NCBI GenBank assembly: GCA_027575805.1
Contig: JANBPU010000427.1
Coordinates: forward strand, 1 to 11,709
DNA: 11,709 nt
Source: Mycoemilia scoparia
Lineage: Eukaryota > Kickxellomycota > Kickxellomycetes > Kickxellales > Kickxellaceae
Direction of reading: 5' to 3'
Shown in pieces: positions 1 through 7,860 of the stretch. The position numbers and the translations under genes are program-made. How positions within the stretch are numbered: the stretch's first letter is position 1; every line of letters begins with the position of its first letter. The notes under the pieces were generated by a model. The model saw only the letters and a list, made by a program, of their open reading frames with translations. It made no database searches and was not told where the DNA came from.

Positions 1-1
1 G

Positions 2-265
2 ACAGGGTCCTCTGATTCTACATCGACAGAATCCTCTAGTTCTACACCGACAGAATCCTCTGGTTCTACACCGACAGAATCCTCTGATTCTACACCGACA
101 GAATCCTCTGATTCTACACCGACAGAATCCTCTGATTCTACACCGACAGAATCCTCTGGTTCTACACCGACAGAATCCTCTGGTTCTACACCGACAGAGT
201 CCTCTGATTCTACACCGACAGAGTCCTCTGATTCTACACCGACAGAATCCTCTGATTCTACACCG
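2..265 (+). repeat. 24-bp in-frame tandem repeat, 11 copies (octapeptide TESSDSTP type)
   Basis: Eleven uninterrupted 24-bp units run from the window edge and may continue upstream. The fifth residue varies between Asp, Gly and Ser. The Glu codon is GAG in copies 9 and 10 and GAA in most others. Otherwise the units are nearly identical at DNA level, which suggests recent duplication or homogenisation. Copy 1 is the most diverged (Gly for Glu, and Ser for the final Pro). Confidence 0.97.
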
Positions 266-1309
266 ACAGCATCGGAATCAGAGTCATCGCCTACTCGCTC
301 TGACAGTGAATCAAGCCCGACAGCATCGGAGTCAGAGTCATCGCCTACTCGCTCTGACAGTGAATCAAGTCCGACAGCATCGGAATCAGAGTCATCGCCT
401 ACTCGCTCTGACAGTGAATCAAGCCCGACAGCATCGGAGTCAGACTCTTACCCCACACCATCTTCTCAATCATCTGATTCACCCGATAGCACTACTGACA
501 GTATTAGTGATAACTCACTTGATTCAGATATCACCCCCACATCAACTCAAACAGAATCACCATCGGCATCCCCAACTCCAGGAGAGGACAAGAGTGACCC
601 CAACAAATCGCCATTCTACCTTAATAGTGGCTACACACAATGCCAGAATGATGCAACATGTGTCAAGTTTGAGCTGATGATTTACCAAGACTACCAGGAT
701 CTCTATAACGCCATCAATACCGGAGACCGAAGCTATGCAGATAACTTATATGTTGATCTTCCCAATATTATATCAAAAACGTTTGACATAAAAAACGCGA
801 CGCGTATTCAGGTTCATAATATCCACTATAGATTCTCCACACAATTTGGTAGCCCACCTGGCAGCGGACCGCAATATAGACTCTCAACGCTTCAAAGGTA
901 TGGTACTGTAAATCCCGGCCTACTCGACACCATCACATTTGCAGACTTGTCGATTGACCAGGATTCATCAGTGGACGATCCGCAAAAAGACCAGTATAAT
1001 CTCCAGCAGAAGATGAGGAGTGTTGGTAAAGGAAAGTCATTCAATATGGATGATAGTCCATTGCTGAATATTCTTGAATCCCAATGGATTTACATGTACA
1101 GCAATTTGGCAGACTCTAGACAGGAGAATCCTACAGGGCCCGGTGGTCTTGGTCAGCCATACTCAAAGAACAAGAGTTTGTGGATTGGACTTGGTGTTGG
1201 CCTTGGAGCGCTTGTATACATCATAGCAATGATACTCTGGATCAGACATCGTCGCATTGCACGCCGCCAGGAGCTTCAGACCAACTTTATTGAGCCACCA
1301 CCAGAATAA
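2..1309 (+). CDS. Mucin-like single-pass membrane glycoprotein, 3' part (5' end outside window)
   Basis: The frame is open from the window edge to TAA at 1307-1309, giving 435 residues. An ATG at 677 is internal, because the repeats upstream are in the same frame. In order: eleven octapeptides of type TESSDSTP (residues 1-88), three 18-residue repeats rich in Ser/Glu/Pro (89-142), a Ser/Thr/Pro stretch to about 200, and a compact region of about 180 residues with a Cys pair (QCQNDATC) and a sequon (KNAT). A membrane helix of about 22 residues (about 392-413) has Gly spaced as GLGVGLG. A basic stop-transfer (RHRRIARR) and a tail of about 22 residues follow. This is the architecture of a type I surface protein with an O-glycosylated stalk, such as fungal wall sensors, adhesins or signalling mucins. 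No signal peptide can be checked because the N-terminus is missing. The family is not recognised. The 3' UTR has a candidate poly(A) signal at 1506-1511. Confidence 0.85.
   Translation, partial: TGSSDSTSTESSSSTPTESSGSTPTESSDSTPTESSDSTPTESSDSTPTESSGSTPTESSGSTPTESSDSTPTESSDSTPTESSDSTPTASESESSPTRSDSESSPTASESESSPTRSDSESSPTASESESSPTRSDSESSPTASESDSYPTPSSQSSDSPDSTTDSISDNSLDSDITPTSTQTESPSASPTPGEDKSDPNKSPFYLNSGYTQCQNDATCVKFELMIYQDYQDLYNAINTGDRSYADNLYVDLPNIISKTFDIKNATRIQVHNIHYRFSTQFGSPPGSGPQYRLSTLQRYGTVNPGLLDTITFADLSIDQDSSVDDPQKDQYNLQQKMRSVGKGKSFNMDDSPLLNILESQWIYMYSNLADSRQENPTGPGGLGQPYSKNKSLWIGLGVGLGALVYIIAMILWIRHRRIARRQELQTNFIEPPPE
266..442 (+). repeat. 54-bp in-frame tandem repeat, 3 copies plus a partial fourth
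   Basis: Full units occupy 266-319, 320-373 and 374-427, and 428-442 matches the start of a fourth. Each unit encodes 18 residues starting TASESESSP and containing TRSDSESSP. Units differ by silent changes only (GAA/GAG, AGC/AGT). The array abuts the 24-bp array in the same frame. Both units share TCT/GAC/ACA-type codons, so one may derive from the other. Confidence 0.95.
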
Positions 1310-1505
1310 ACAAACAACAACAGGCTGGACCAGTTAGAGCTGGTTGGAACATATGGCAGCAGCATTGCGGACTGTTATTAGATCCAACAAGTATTGTTAT
1401 AGTATCCACCCCAACCTCCCGAGTATAATACCCATCTTTTAAAAAGAACGAATTATCGTCCCCGTCTACAAATGCTTCTTTGATTTTTGAAGCACAATTA
1501 ACTAT

Positions 1506-1511
1506 AATAAA
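1506..1511 (+). terminator. Candidate poly(A) signal AATAAA of the mucin-like gene
   Basis: A canonical AATAAA lies about 197 nt after the stop codon and is followed by a T-rich stretch. This spacing is plausible for a fungal 3' UTR. It rests on motif and position only. Confidence 0.45.
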
Positions 1512-1900
1512 GCGTCAAGTATTTTTGGTTTTAATCATTTTTTATTTATAAAGGGATTTTTGCGTAAACAAGAACACCCCTTCCCTATGGTTTCACGAAA
1601 ATATAAATACATTACATATTGATCACTTCTAAAATTAGAACATACGCATCAGGGTGCCACAGAGTGAATTATTGACAAATTGAAGGGCAGAGGAGGTAAA
1701 AAGGCTTGGGCACTCAATAGCAGAGAACAAAATAGACATCATAAGGGTCACTATTCCAATGATTGATTGTCTGTAGCAGTAGAGTCGATAGGGCAAACAG
1801 GCTCTGACAAAAATATAATGGATCTAAATTAGAAGATAGTCTATGATGGTAGACAAAGAAGAGGACCTTTTCTAATCGTAATGGCTGTTAGTTTTTATAG

Positions 1901-2443
1901 TATGGGCGATTATTTTTGAAGGGACAGTCACTCATTTGGCAAGTTCTACAAATTTTAGTGTATGTGGCATTCAGCTTCCTCTTTAGGAGTAATAAAAAGC
2001 TTAATCATCACACATTTGGCAAGTTCTCCATCAAAAGGAAACAGATTGATGCCGATGATTAAGCTGTTTATTACTCCTAGGGAGGATATATGTTAGAATC
2101 TCCTTTAAAGGTGTACCAGAATAGCGCCCTGGTTAGTAGCCAATTATCCACCAGGCTTCAGTCAAAGCATATGGGCTATGTGCTGATTTTGAGGGAATGT
2201 GTGATGGTGCCTGCTTGTTCCCTTTTGGTAGAGAACTTTCCATATGGGGAATAATGTTTGAAGGGCTATATAGTCATCCATTTGGCCGTGATTCCCCCTA
2301 TAAATATTCACCTTCAAAAATTATGATCCATATAGGCTTGGTCAGTATCCAAGCTGGAGCTGGCCTACTAGTAAAACTCGGCACTTCAAAAATACTCACT
2401 CATAGGAGGAATAAAAGCTTAATCATCATGGTTGGCCAAGAAG
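1901..2443. repeat. Cluster of short diverged repeats in both orientations (motifs A, B, C)
   Basis: Three short motifs recur here. Motif A (26 bp, begins TAGGAG, contains AAGCTTAATCATC) lies at 1984-2009 and 2403-2428, and inverted at 2054-2079. Motif B (about 22 bp, TATGGG...ATTTTTGAAGG) lies at 1901-1923 and 2243-2265, and inverted at 2311-2332 and 2384-2404. Motif C (CATTTGGCAAGTTCT) lies at 1933-1947 and 2013-2027, with a weaker copy at 2279-2294. C follows B or A at similar spacing, so larger composite units were probably duplicated and inverted. This could be a decayed non-autonomous transposon or a local rearrangement. No transposase fragment and no target-site duplication could be identified. 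Confidence 0.7.
1984..2079. repeat. Inverted repeat, 26-bp arms, 44-bp loop
   Basis: The arms at 1984-2009 and 2054-2079 are reverse complements at 25 of 26 positions. The pairing continues imperfectly outward (TCCTC against GAGGA). In RNA or single-stranded DNA this would form a strong stem-loop. A further direct copy of the left arm lies at 2403-2428, so the arm belongs to the local repeat family and did not arise only as a hairpin. Confidence 0.9.
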
Positions 2444-2471
2444 AGGTTGTTGATGGCCAAAGTCCAAGTAT

Positions 2472-2492
2472 AACAACAACAACAACAACAAC
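2472..2492 (+). repeat. (AAC)7 microsatellite
   Basis: Seven perfect AAC units in the spacer. No function is implied. Confidence 0.95.
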
Positions 2493-3104
2493 AGAAAGGG
2501 CCGGAGTGAGAGACCAGCATTAGAACAAAGAGAGCGCACCGGTAAAGAAAGACAGCAAAGAGCCCAAGGCAGCCATATAGAAAGGAACAGACTTTATTTA
2601 GACAAAGGACATCAGGCTATAAAAAGCATATTAAATGAACACAGCAGCAGTGGTAGTACATTAGGCACAAAGAGTATCGTAGCCATGCATAATTTTTCTT
2701 TAACCCCAGACTGGCCTACTTGGACACTTGCGCTCTAAGTTGTTATTAAAGGCAGTTAATGACGACAGCGACCAGGCCAGCGAAAGAAAGGCTGCCTTGC
2801 TACTTTGATACATGCATTCTAAATCGGCTTTGGCTGTGTGATGGCCATGTAGTTTATATTGATAAAAATTCTTGAATTGCAATTGTTGTATAATTGCAGT
2901 TTATCATTATTATTATTATTGTCTGTGTTGCCTCAAGAAGCTGAACTCGTCTTTCTCTTTTCTTAATCCTTTTTCCTGTCCTTTTATTATTTCTTAGATT
3001 GCTTTTCAAGGATCTACAAAGTTCGGAGAGACAGAGCCAATTCATTTCTTGTTGATAGTGTTTATCAATTCGACATTATCTTTGGTTCATATACCACTCA
3101 AGAT

Positions 3105-3126
3105 TATATATATATATATATATATA
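3105..3126. repeat. (TA)11 microsatellite upstream of the 7TM-RGS gene
   Basis: Eleven perfect TA units, about 220 bp before the start codon. Confidence 0.95.
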
Positions 3127-3254
3127 CAAGATTGTTTATGGCCTAATTTCTACGTTTAACTGAACAAGTACTCCAGCAAGCTAGCAAACTTGCAAAAAGA
3201 AGGATTTCCCAAATACCATTATATAATTGATCTCTCTTTCATTATTTTCATACC

Positions 3255-3298
3255 ACTACTACTACTACTACACACACACGTATATATATATATATATA
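3255..3298. repeat. Compound microsatellite (ACT)5-(CA)n-(TA)9 in the 7TM-RGS 5' region
   Basis: An ACT run (3255-3270) passes into a CA run (to 3279), then after one G into nine TA units (3281-3298), ending in TATAAA at 3295-3300. It lies about 45 bp before the start codon, so it is either a TATA-like promoter element or part of the leader. The sequence cannot decide between these. Confidence 0.85.
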
Positions 3299-3343
3299 AA
3301 CTTATAGATTAGTTTAGGCTTAAAACTAAGATTATACTAGTAG

Positions 3344-6300
3344 ATGGCCTTCAACATCCCACCTCTCAAGCCATCGCCTGGAGTATTAAATGATGATGAT
3401 GATGATGATGATAGCTCGCAAACTCACCAAGCATCCGTTCCTTCAGCAAGAACTGTAGCGCCACTAACAGCCTTGGGGCTATACTGCACTGCCATCATAA
3501 TATCAACAGTCTACACACAGTTACGAAAACACTCAACAACGCCATCTTCTAGAAAATCCACCATCACCACAGCAGCATCTGCACTACAGGCCCTAGGAAA
3601 CATCATGGTCTCGATCAGCGCTGTGCTCCAAGTCACCGAGCTGCCGCCACCACCCTCTTCGACCAAGCACTTCTTTCCTTGCTTCCTGACGCTGTGGCTG
3701 ATGTACTTGGGCCTAACTCTATGGCTGGCTGGGTATGGGTATAGAGCCATAATCCAATTTTTCGACATCTCCAGACGTCTCCTTGTCCGCCACCAGCACA
3801 GCAACAATCCCAACAACTACCCCGCTGCCAGTGCCACAAGCAGACGCTCGCTTTTACCATGGCCACGGGATATCATGCCGCCCAGTTTATTAAAGAAGAG
3901 GAGCACCAGTTCAATTGTGCCCATGCAACAATCCACAGCCGCAGGAATATCAGCGACCGAATTTAGTCCAAATAATAAAGCCACCGCTGCTGATACTATT
4001 GTGCCATTAAGCAGCAAATCTATGCACCACTACCACCACCGTGCCGATTGTTCTGCCAATGAAGGATTTAAAGAAGAGGATAGAGGAGAGGAGAGCAGTA
4101 AGGCGCTAAATCCCGAGTTTCTGTGTTTCTCAACAACCACCAGCACGGGACCATTGCCACCATCCTTTGCAAATAATCGAGACAACAATGGGCTAGACGA
4201 AATCATAGAAATCTATACTCAAAGAAATAGTCATAGTCATCAATCTAATAGACTCAAAAATTCTATTGGCCCATCGTTATCGCCATGCTCGGTTGCCTCC
4301 ACAGTCACCACTGCCGGCCCATCCCCACAATCGAGCACTCATCGTCATAATAGCCACAGCAATGCATGCAATAGCCACAATAGCGAGAATAATGGCCACC
4401 ACCGCTGCAATGATACGAGCCATTTTGTTCTGCACAAAATTATAATTCTGGCTCTTATTGTTGGCTGTGGCATAGTATGCCCGCTGGTCATACACATCAC
4501 CAACCCGCAATTATTCGGACTCAATCCCATGGTCTACTCCACCCACCATCTTCGCCAGTCCAATAACAGCGATGGCGGTGGCAATGTTAGCTGGCAATTT
4601 ATTCCAATTCTTGTGGTGTTTCTTGCCGCCGGCCTTGGGATTCTTTTGCTTGCGTCGATAATTGCCCACATCAAACCCCGAAGCCCACAGCCATCACAGC
4701 GCCCAGAATATACTGCTTCGATCAAATTCTTTTGCATCGAAGCACTGGTTTGTTCCTTGATAATGATTATCTCTGGGGCGTTGTATATCATTTGGTCACA
4801 GACTCCAAGTCTGGTTACATCCACCCGGATATCGCCTCTGTTTTGGTTCTTTTTGGTTATGCCTGTCTCTCATGGTCTTATTCTCTTCAGCTTCTTCTTC
4901 TTCAACAACAACAGCAGCAGCATATCGATACTCAAATCAAGACCAGGGCGCCAAAGCAACTGCTGTTCGCTGATGACAGCAGGTCCTGGAGTAGTTTCGG
5001 TTGAACTGAGCAATCTTTCCAAATCTCTTGACCGTGATGTTACAGAAAGAGAGAAAGATCAAGATGAAAAGACTGTGCTCAATAGTACTACCGCCACCTC
5101 GACAGATACTGCGACTACTACTAGCAGCAACACAAAACACAAGAATAATAAATATACGCAAAGTAGCAGGATAGATAGCTGTGCATTCAAGATATTTGGC
5201 AGTGCTAATAAGCCTAGCAATGTTTCTTCGTGCAACAGAGATAGCAATTCTTCAGTCTCTGCTCTTATTCCTTCAGCCACAAACACGGCTGTTGTTACCA
5301 AGACTACTGCTGCTCAAGCCAATGATAGCCACGACCAGGATAACAATAATGATATGGACAGTGATAATTGTCAACAAAAACAGCAACGAGCTTTATCTAC
5401 CACATCCTTTTCTGACTCCATGGCATCGTTGGACTCGTATCTGCCCAGTAGCAGTTCTACCGAAGAAATTATCGACATCCACATCGATAGCAACAGGAGT
5501 AGTCAGGTAGTTAGTATTGACTATTCGGATAATGAAAGTCATCGTCGTTCTTCATTCTCATCAACAATTTCCAATCATTCTTCACGAAAACTTACCACCA
5601 CAAACACAAATCAGCAGCAGCAGCATCGTGAAGTGTTTTATAGCCTACTCCAAGACCCAGTCCAATACACTGAATTCAAATCATTTGCCACCAAGAGTTA
5701 TTGTTCGGAACTAACCACTTTTGTGGACGATTATCAGTACATCAAGTCCGAGTTGATCAAGCTGGTCGAAGAAAAGGGCCTGGAAGCCTTGCCAAAACGA
5801 GACAAACATAGTTCCCAGTCACAATCTGTAGCACCATCAGCAGAACTTTGTTATTCACCTTCATCCAAATCCACAACGCACCGTCAAAACACATTGAGAC
5901 CCACAAGATCAACAACCAATTGCTTGAAAACTGCATTCTACAATAATTTCGATAAACCCGATTCCCCAACAACAGCAACAGCTTCTACCCAAAACATTGG
6001 ATCCTTATCCCTAGCTTCTATTCATTTCAACAACAACATCAATGGATCATCAACCTCCTTTATCAGTAATAAAAGTGGAAATCTTGAAAAACGAAATAGA
6101 GCAAATACCACCGCCGCTTCTACTTTATCCTTAGCAACAGCATCTTCTCGAGCAAATTCCACTACCACCACCACCACCAATAACAGTCTATTTAGAAAGA
6201 TTTCAAGACATCGAATATTTTCTATTTCCAAAAAATCCCATCCCCAGCCCACCGATTCACAGAAACATCATCTACATTATCCTTCATCTGCATTGTTGCC

Positions 6301-7015
6301 CAGATATTATCAAGAACTTAGCAATGCTTCCATAATAAGCGAGCCATCACCATCTGGTGGCAGTGGCAGTCTTGGAATGTCAAAAGAATCATGGTCTGGC
6401 AAAGACAAAACCCTCAATATCAACCCAAGTAGTAGTAACAATACTCCTTCCCAACAAAGAACAGACCAACTCAGCACATCATATTATTCATCAAAATCAA
6501 TGGTCTCATTAAATCCCACTTCAATATTTAACCATAACCCAACCACCAAAACCATCATCTCCACTGCTAAAATCTCCAACCGTAGCAATAACAACAACAA
6601 CAACAATAGTCATGATCATATTTTAACATTAGGTTACAACTATCATCCTAAAACCACTCCAATCCATATCGGGTTTCTTAAAACACTTGTAACTATTCTT
6701 GATAACCACAACACCACAACCACAACCATCACCACAACCAGTATATCCCAAACCTACAAAGTCCCACCTTCAATCGCCAAACTAATGTTCAAATTCATCT
6801 CAAACTATATTCTGCCCGACTCGAATTTTGCCGTAAACATCACATTCGGGTCTATTAAATATCCCAAACAATGTTTAGAGTCTGGCATTGCGGATTGGAA
6901 TATGTTGGATTCGGCGTGCTCGGAGATTTTGAATCTGTTGTATCTTAATGTGTATCCGAGGTTTCTTAAAGAACATAACAATACCACTAATGGTAGTTAT
7001 GGTGAGATTAAGTAA
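3344..7015 (+). CDS. Seven-transmembrane protein with a C-terminal split RGS domain (GprK/AtRGS1-like)
   Basis: A 1223-residue frame. An in-frame TAG directly before the ATG fixes the start unless an upstream exon exists. After an acidic D7 tract (17-23), hydrophobic segments lie at about 40-58, 75-98, 110-135, 361-385, 417-443, 458-484 and 497-520. Sequons N407 and N414 fall in the predicted second outside loop, which supports an outside N-terminus. The loop between helices 3 and 4 is about 225 residues of His/Ser/Asn-rich sequence. CC540-541 after helix 7 could be palmitoylated. The RGS half-boxes are 761-812 (HREVFYSLLQDPVQYTEF, then SELTTF) and 1140-1214 (start VPPSIAKLMF, end YPRFL). About 327 low-complexity residues separate them. 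RGS domains speed GTP hydrolysis on G-alpha, and the 7TM-RGS fusion is known from plant AtRGS1 and fungal GprK-type receptors. The ligand is unknown. E789 and N1165 align with RGS4 contact residues, but the RGS4 Asn88 position is Leu790. Confidence 0.85.
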   Translation: MAFNIPPLKPSPGVLNDDDDDDDSSQTHQASVPSARTVAPLTALGLYCTAIIISTVYTQLRKHSTTPSSRKSTITTAASALQALGNIMVSISAVLQVTELPPPPSSTKHFFPCFLTLWLMYLGLTLWLAGYGYRAIIQFFDISRRLLVRHQHSNNPNNYPAASATSRRSLLPWPRDIMPPSLLKKRSTSSIVPMQQSTAAGISATEFSPNNKATAADTIVPLSSKSMHHYHHRADCSANEGFKEEDRGEESSKALNPEFLCFSTTTSTGPLPPSFANNRDNNGLDEIIEIYTQRNSHSHQSNRLKNSIGPSLSPCSVASTVTTAGPSPQSSTHRHNSHSNACNSHNSENNGHHRCNDTSHFVLHKIIILALIVGCGIVCPLVIHITNPQLFGLNPMVYSTHHLRQSNNSDGGGNVSWQFIPILVVFLAAGLGILLLASIIAHIKPRSPQPSQRPEYTASIKFFCIEALVCSLIMIISGALYIIWSQTPSLVTSTRISPLFWFFLVMPVSHGLILFSFFFFNNNSSSISILKSRPGRQSNCCSLMTAGPGVVSVELSNLSKSLDRDVTEREKDQDEKTVLNSTTATSTDTATTTSSNTKHKNNKYTQSSRIDSCAFKIFGSANKPSNVSSCNRDSNSSVSALIPSATNTAVVTKTTAAQANDSHDQDNNNDMDSDNCQQKQQRALSTTSFSDSMASLDSYLPSSSSTEEIIDIHIDSNRSSQVVSIDYSDNESHRRSSFSSTISNHSSRKLTTTNTNQQQQHREVFYSLLQDPVQYTEFKSFATKSYCSELTTFVDDYQYIKSELIKLVEEKGLEALPKRDKHSSQSQSVAPSAELCYSPSSKSTTHRQNTLRPTRSTTNCLKTAFYNNFDKPDSPTTATASTQNIGSLSLASIHFNNNINGSSTSFISNKSGNLEKRNRANTTAASTLSLATASSRANSTTTTTTNNSLFRKISRHRIFSISKKSHPQPTDSQKHHLHYPSSALLPRYYQELSNASIISEPSPSGGSGSLGMSKESWSGKDKTLNINPSSSNNTPSQQRTDQLSTSYYSSKSMVSLNPTSIFNHNPTTKTIISTAKISNRSNNNNNNNSHDHILTLGYNYHPKTTPIHIGFLKTLVTILDNHNTTTTTITTTSISQTYKVPPSIAKLMFKFISNYILPDSNFAVNITFGSIKYPKQCLESGIADWNMLDSACSEILNLLYLNVYPRFLKEHNNTTNGSYGEIK
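5624..5779 (+). other. RGS domain, N-terminal half
   Basis: Residues 761-812 match RGS helices 1 to 4: F-x-x-LL-x-DP, then F-x-x-F, then the S-E-x-x-x-F core, then YQYIKSELIKLVEE. The tryptophan that usually follows the core Phe is Val794. The assignment is by eye against RGS4-type sequences. Confidence 0.8.
5780..6760 (+). other. Low-complexity insertion inside the RGS domain
   Basis: Residues 813-1139 are Ser/Thr/Asn-rich with poly-Asn (N7) and poly-Thr runs. They lie between RGS helices 4 and 5. The frame stays open over 981 nt, so the segment is probably translated. A phase-compatible intron inside it cannot be excluded by eye. Confidence 0.7.
6761..6985 (+). other. RGS domain, C-terminal half
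   Basis: Residues 1140-1214 match the end of the RGS fold: P-x-x-I-A-x-x-x-F-x-F-I, then A-V-N-I-T, then L-D-S-A-C-x-E-I-L, then the terminal Y-x-R-F-L. N1165 aligns with RGS4 Asn128, a G-alpha switch contact. Confidence 0.8.
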
Positions 7016-7536
7016 GGAAAGATTGTTTGTTAGTTAATTGATTGGTTGGAATATTTTTTTCTAATTCCTGGTCTTCCTTCCTTCCTTCTATCTATCAATC
7101 AATCTATCAATCAATCTTTTTATATGCTCTCATTCATATATAATTATTGGTTTTTGATTTTCTTTCCCCTTTATATATTTATTATTATACCAACTTTATT
7201 TTTTTTACCCCCCCAGATATTTTTCATTTTTGTTTATTAATTGTATTTATATGATGAGATCTCGTTTGGAATCAAATGTATGTTATATAGAAATAAGTTC
7301 TGCATCAGATTTTAGTCCAATCATATTACCAAATTTTACATACAATTCCTCACAGTCCATTCATTTTTGATAAAGACTGTGTATGGAATCTCTAACCATA
7401 TCAATATCAAAATACATGATAATAGAAAACTCTCTATTGTTGTACTGATAACTTGTTTTTTTTGGAGGGAGAGAGGTTTTGTAATGCCCCTATACTATAA
7501 AGATCTTTAAGTGCATTTTATTGAAGACTGGGAAAC

Positions 7537-7570
<34 letters not shown>
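7537..7570. repeat. (TAT)n microsatellite, 34 bp
   Basis: About eleven perfect ATT-type units in the spacer between the convergent genes. Confidence 0.95.
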
Positions 7571-7675
7571 GTACAAGAACATAGAAAATATTCATTATAG
7601 TGCTTATGTTGTGAATATTCAACATTTTCAGACCCTTTATTTTTAGAGTTTATAATGGTTATTTATTATTCACTT

Positions 7676-7681
7676 TTTATT
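7676..7681 (-). terminator. Candidate poly(A) signal of the haspin gene
   Basis: AATAAA on the minus strand lies about 180 nt after the haspin stop at 7861. Further copies follow at 7662-7667 and 7636-7641, so the true site is ambiguous. Confidence 0.4.
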
Positions 7682-7860
7682 GAACACAAGAATTGAATAT
7701 AGATTAAGGAATAAATGCATGGAGATTATCTGTGTGCGTGTGTATGGAGGGAGGAAAAAGACAGAAATGTTTTAAAGTATAATAATGAAGTAGACCAAAA
7801 TAATTGTGAGGATTAATCTATGAAAGGGAAAGAGAGAAATCATATGTGTTAAGATGTTAT

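Larger units (their letters stand above)
1310..3343. other. 2-kb intergenic spacer
   Basis: No convincing gene is seen on either strand. It holds the 3' UTR of the upstream gene, a cluster of short diverged repeats at about 1900-2445, an (AAC)7 tract at 2472-2492 and an (ATT)5 tract at 2906-2920. A pyrimidine-rich stretch (about 2947-2990) and two TA tracts precede the downstream start codon. Pyrimidine-rich stretches ahead of the start are common in fungal promoters, so 2947-3343 is the likely promoter and leader of the 7TM-RGS gene. Short open frames here have skewed composition and no recognisable domain. Confidence 0.7.
7016..7860. other. Tail-to-tail spacer with the 3' UTRs of the 7TM-RGS and haspin genes
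   Basis: This AT-rich 845-bp stretch separates two convergent genes. No gene is supported; the one short frame after the RGS stop is a Phe/Ile-rich reading of AT-rich DNA. It contains TTCC and ATCA short repeats (about 7075-7115) and a long ATT tract. The only canonical AATAAA found on the plus strand is at 7710-7715, almost 700 nt after the RGS stop, so that transcript may use a variant signal. Confidence 0.7.

Noticed and set aside
306..677. A 123-residue plus-strand frame over the repeats
   Set aside because: Out-of-frame reading of the tandem repeats; it gives His/Arg/Leu-rich repeats with no domain.
677..1309. A separate 210-residue gene starting at the ATG at 677
   Set aside because: The same frame is open without a stop back to the window edge through the repeat arrays, so this is the C-terminal part of one larger protein.
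2197..2523. A 108-residue plus-strand frame in the first spacer
   Set aside because: It overlies the repeat cluster and an AAC microsatellite (read as poly-Thr). Its internal PFGR repeat comes from the DNA repeats. No domain or promoter support.
2700..3045. Two short minus-strand frames (60 and 63 residues)
   Set aside because: Short, low-complexity, no domain, and they cover the pyrimidine-rich promoter region of the next gene.
7046..7240. A 64-residue plus-strand frame after the RGS stop
   Set aside because: Phe/Ile/Leu-rich translation of AT-rich 3' UTR with short ATCA repeats; it is not a credible membrane protein.
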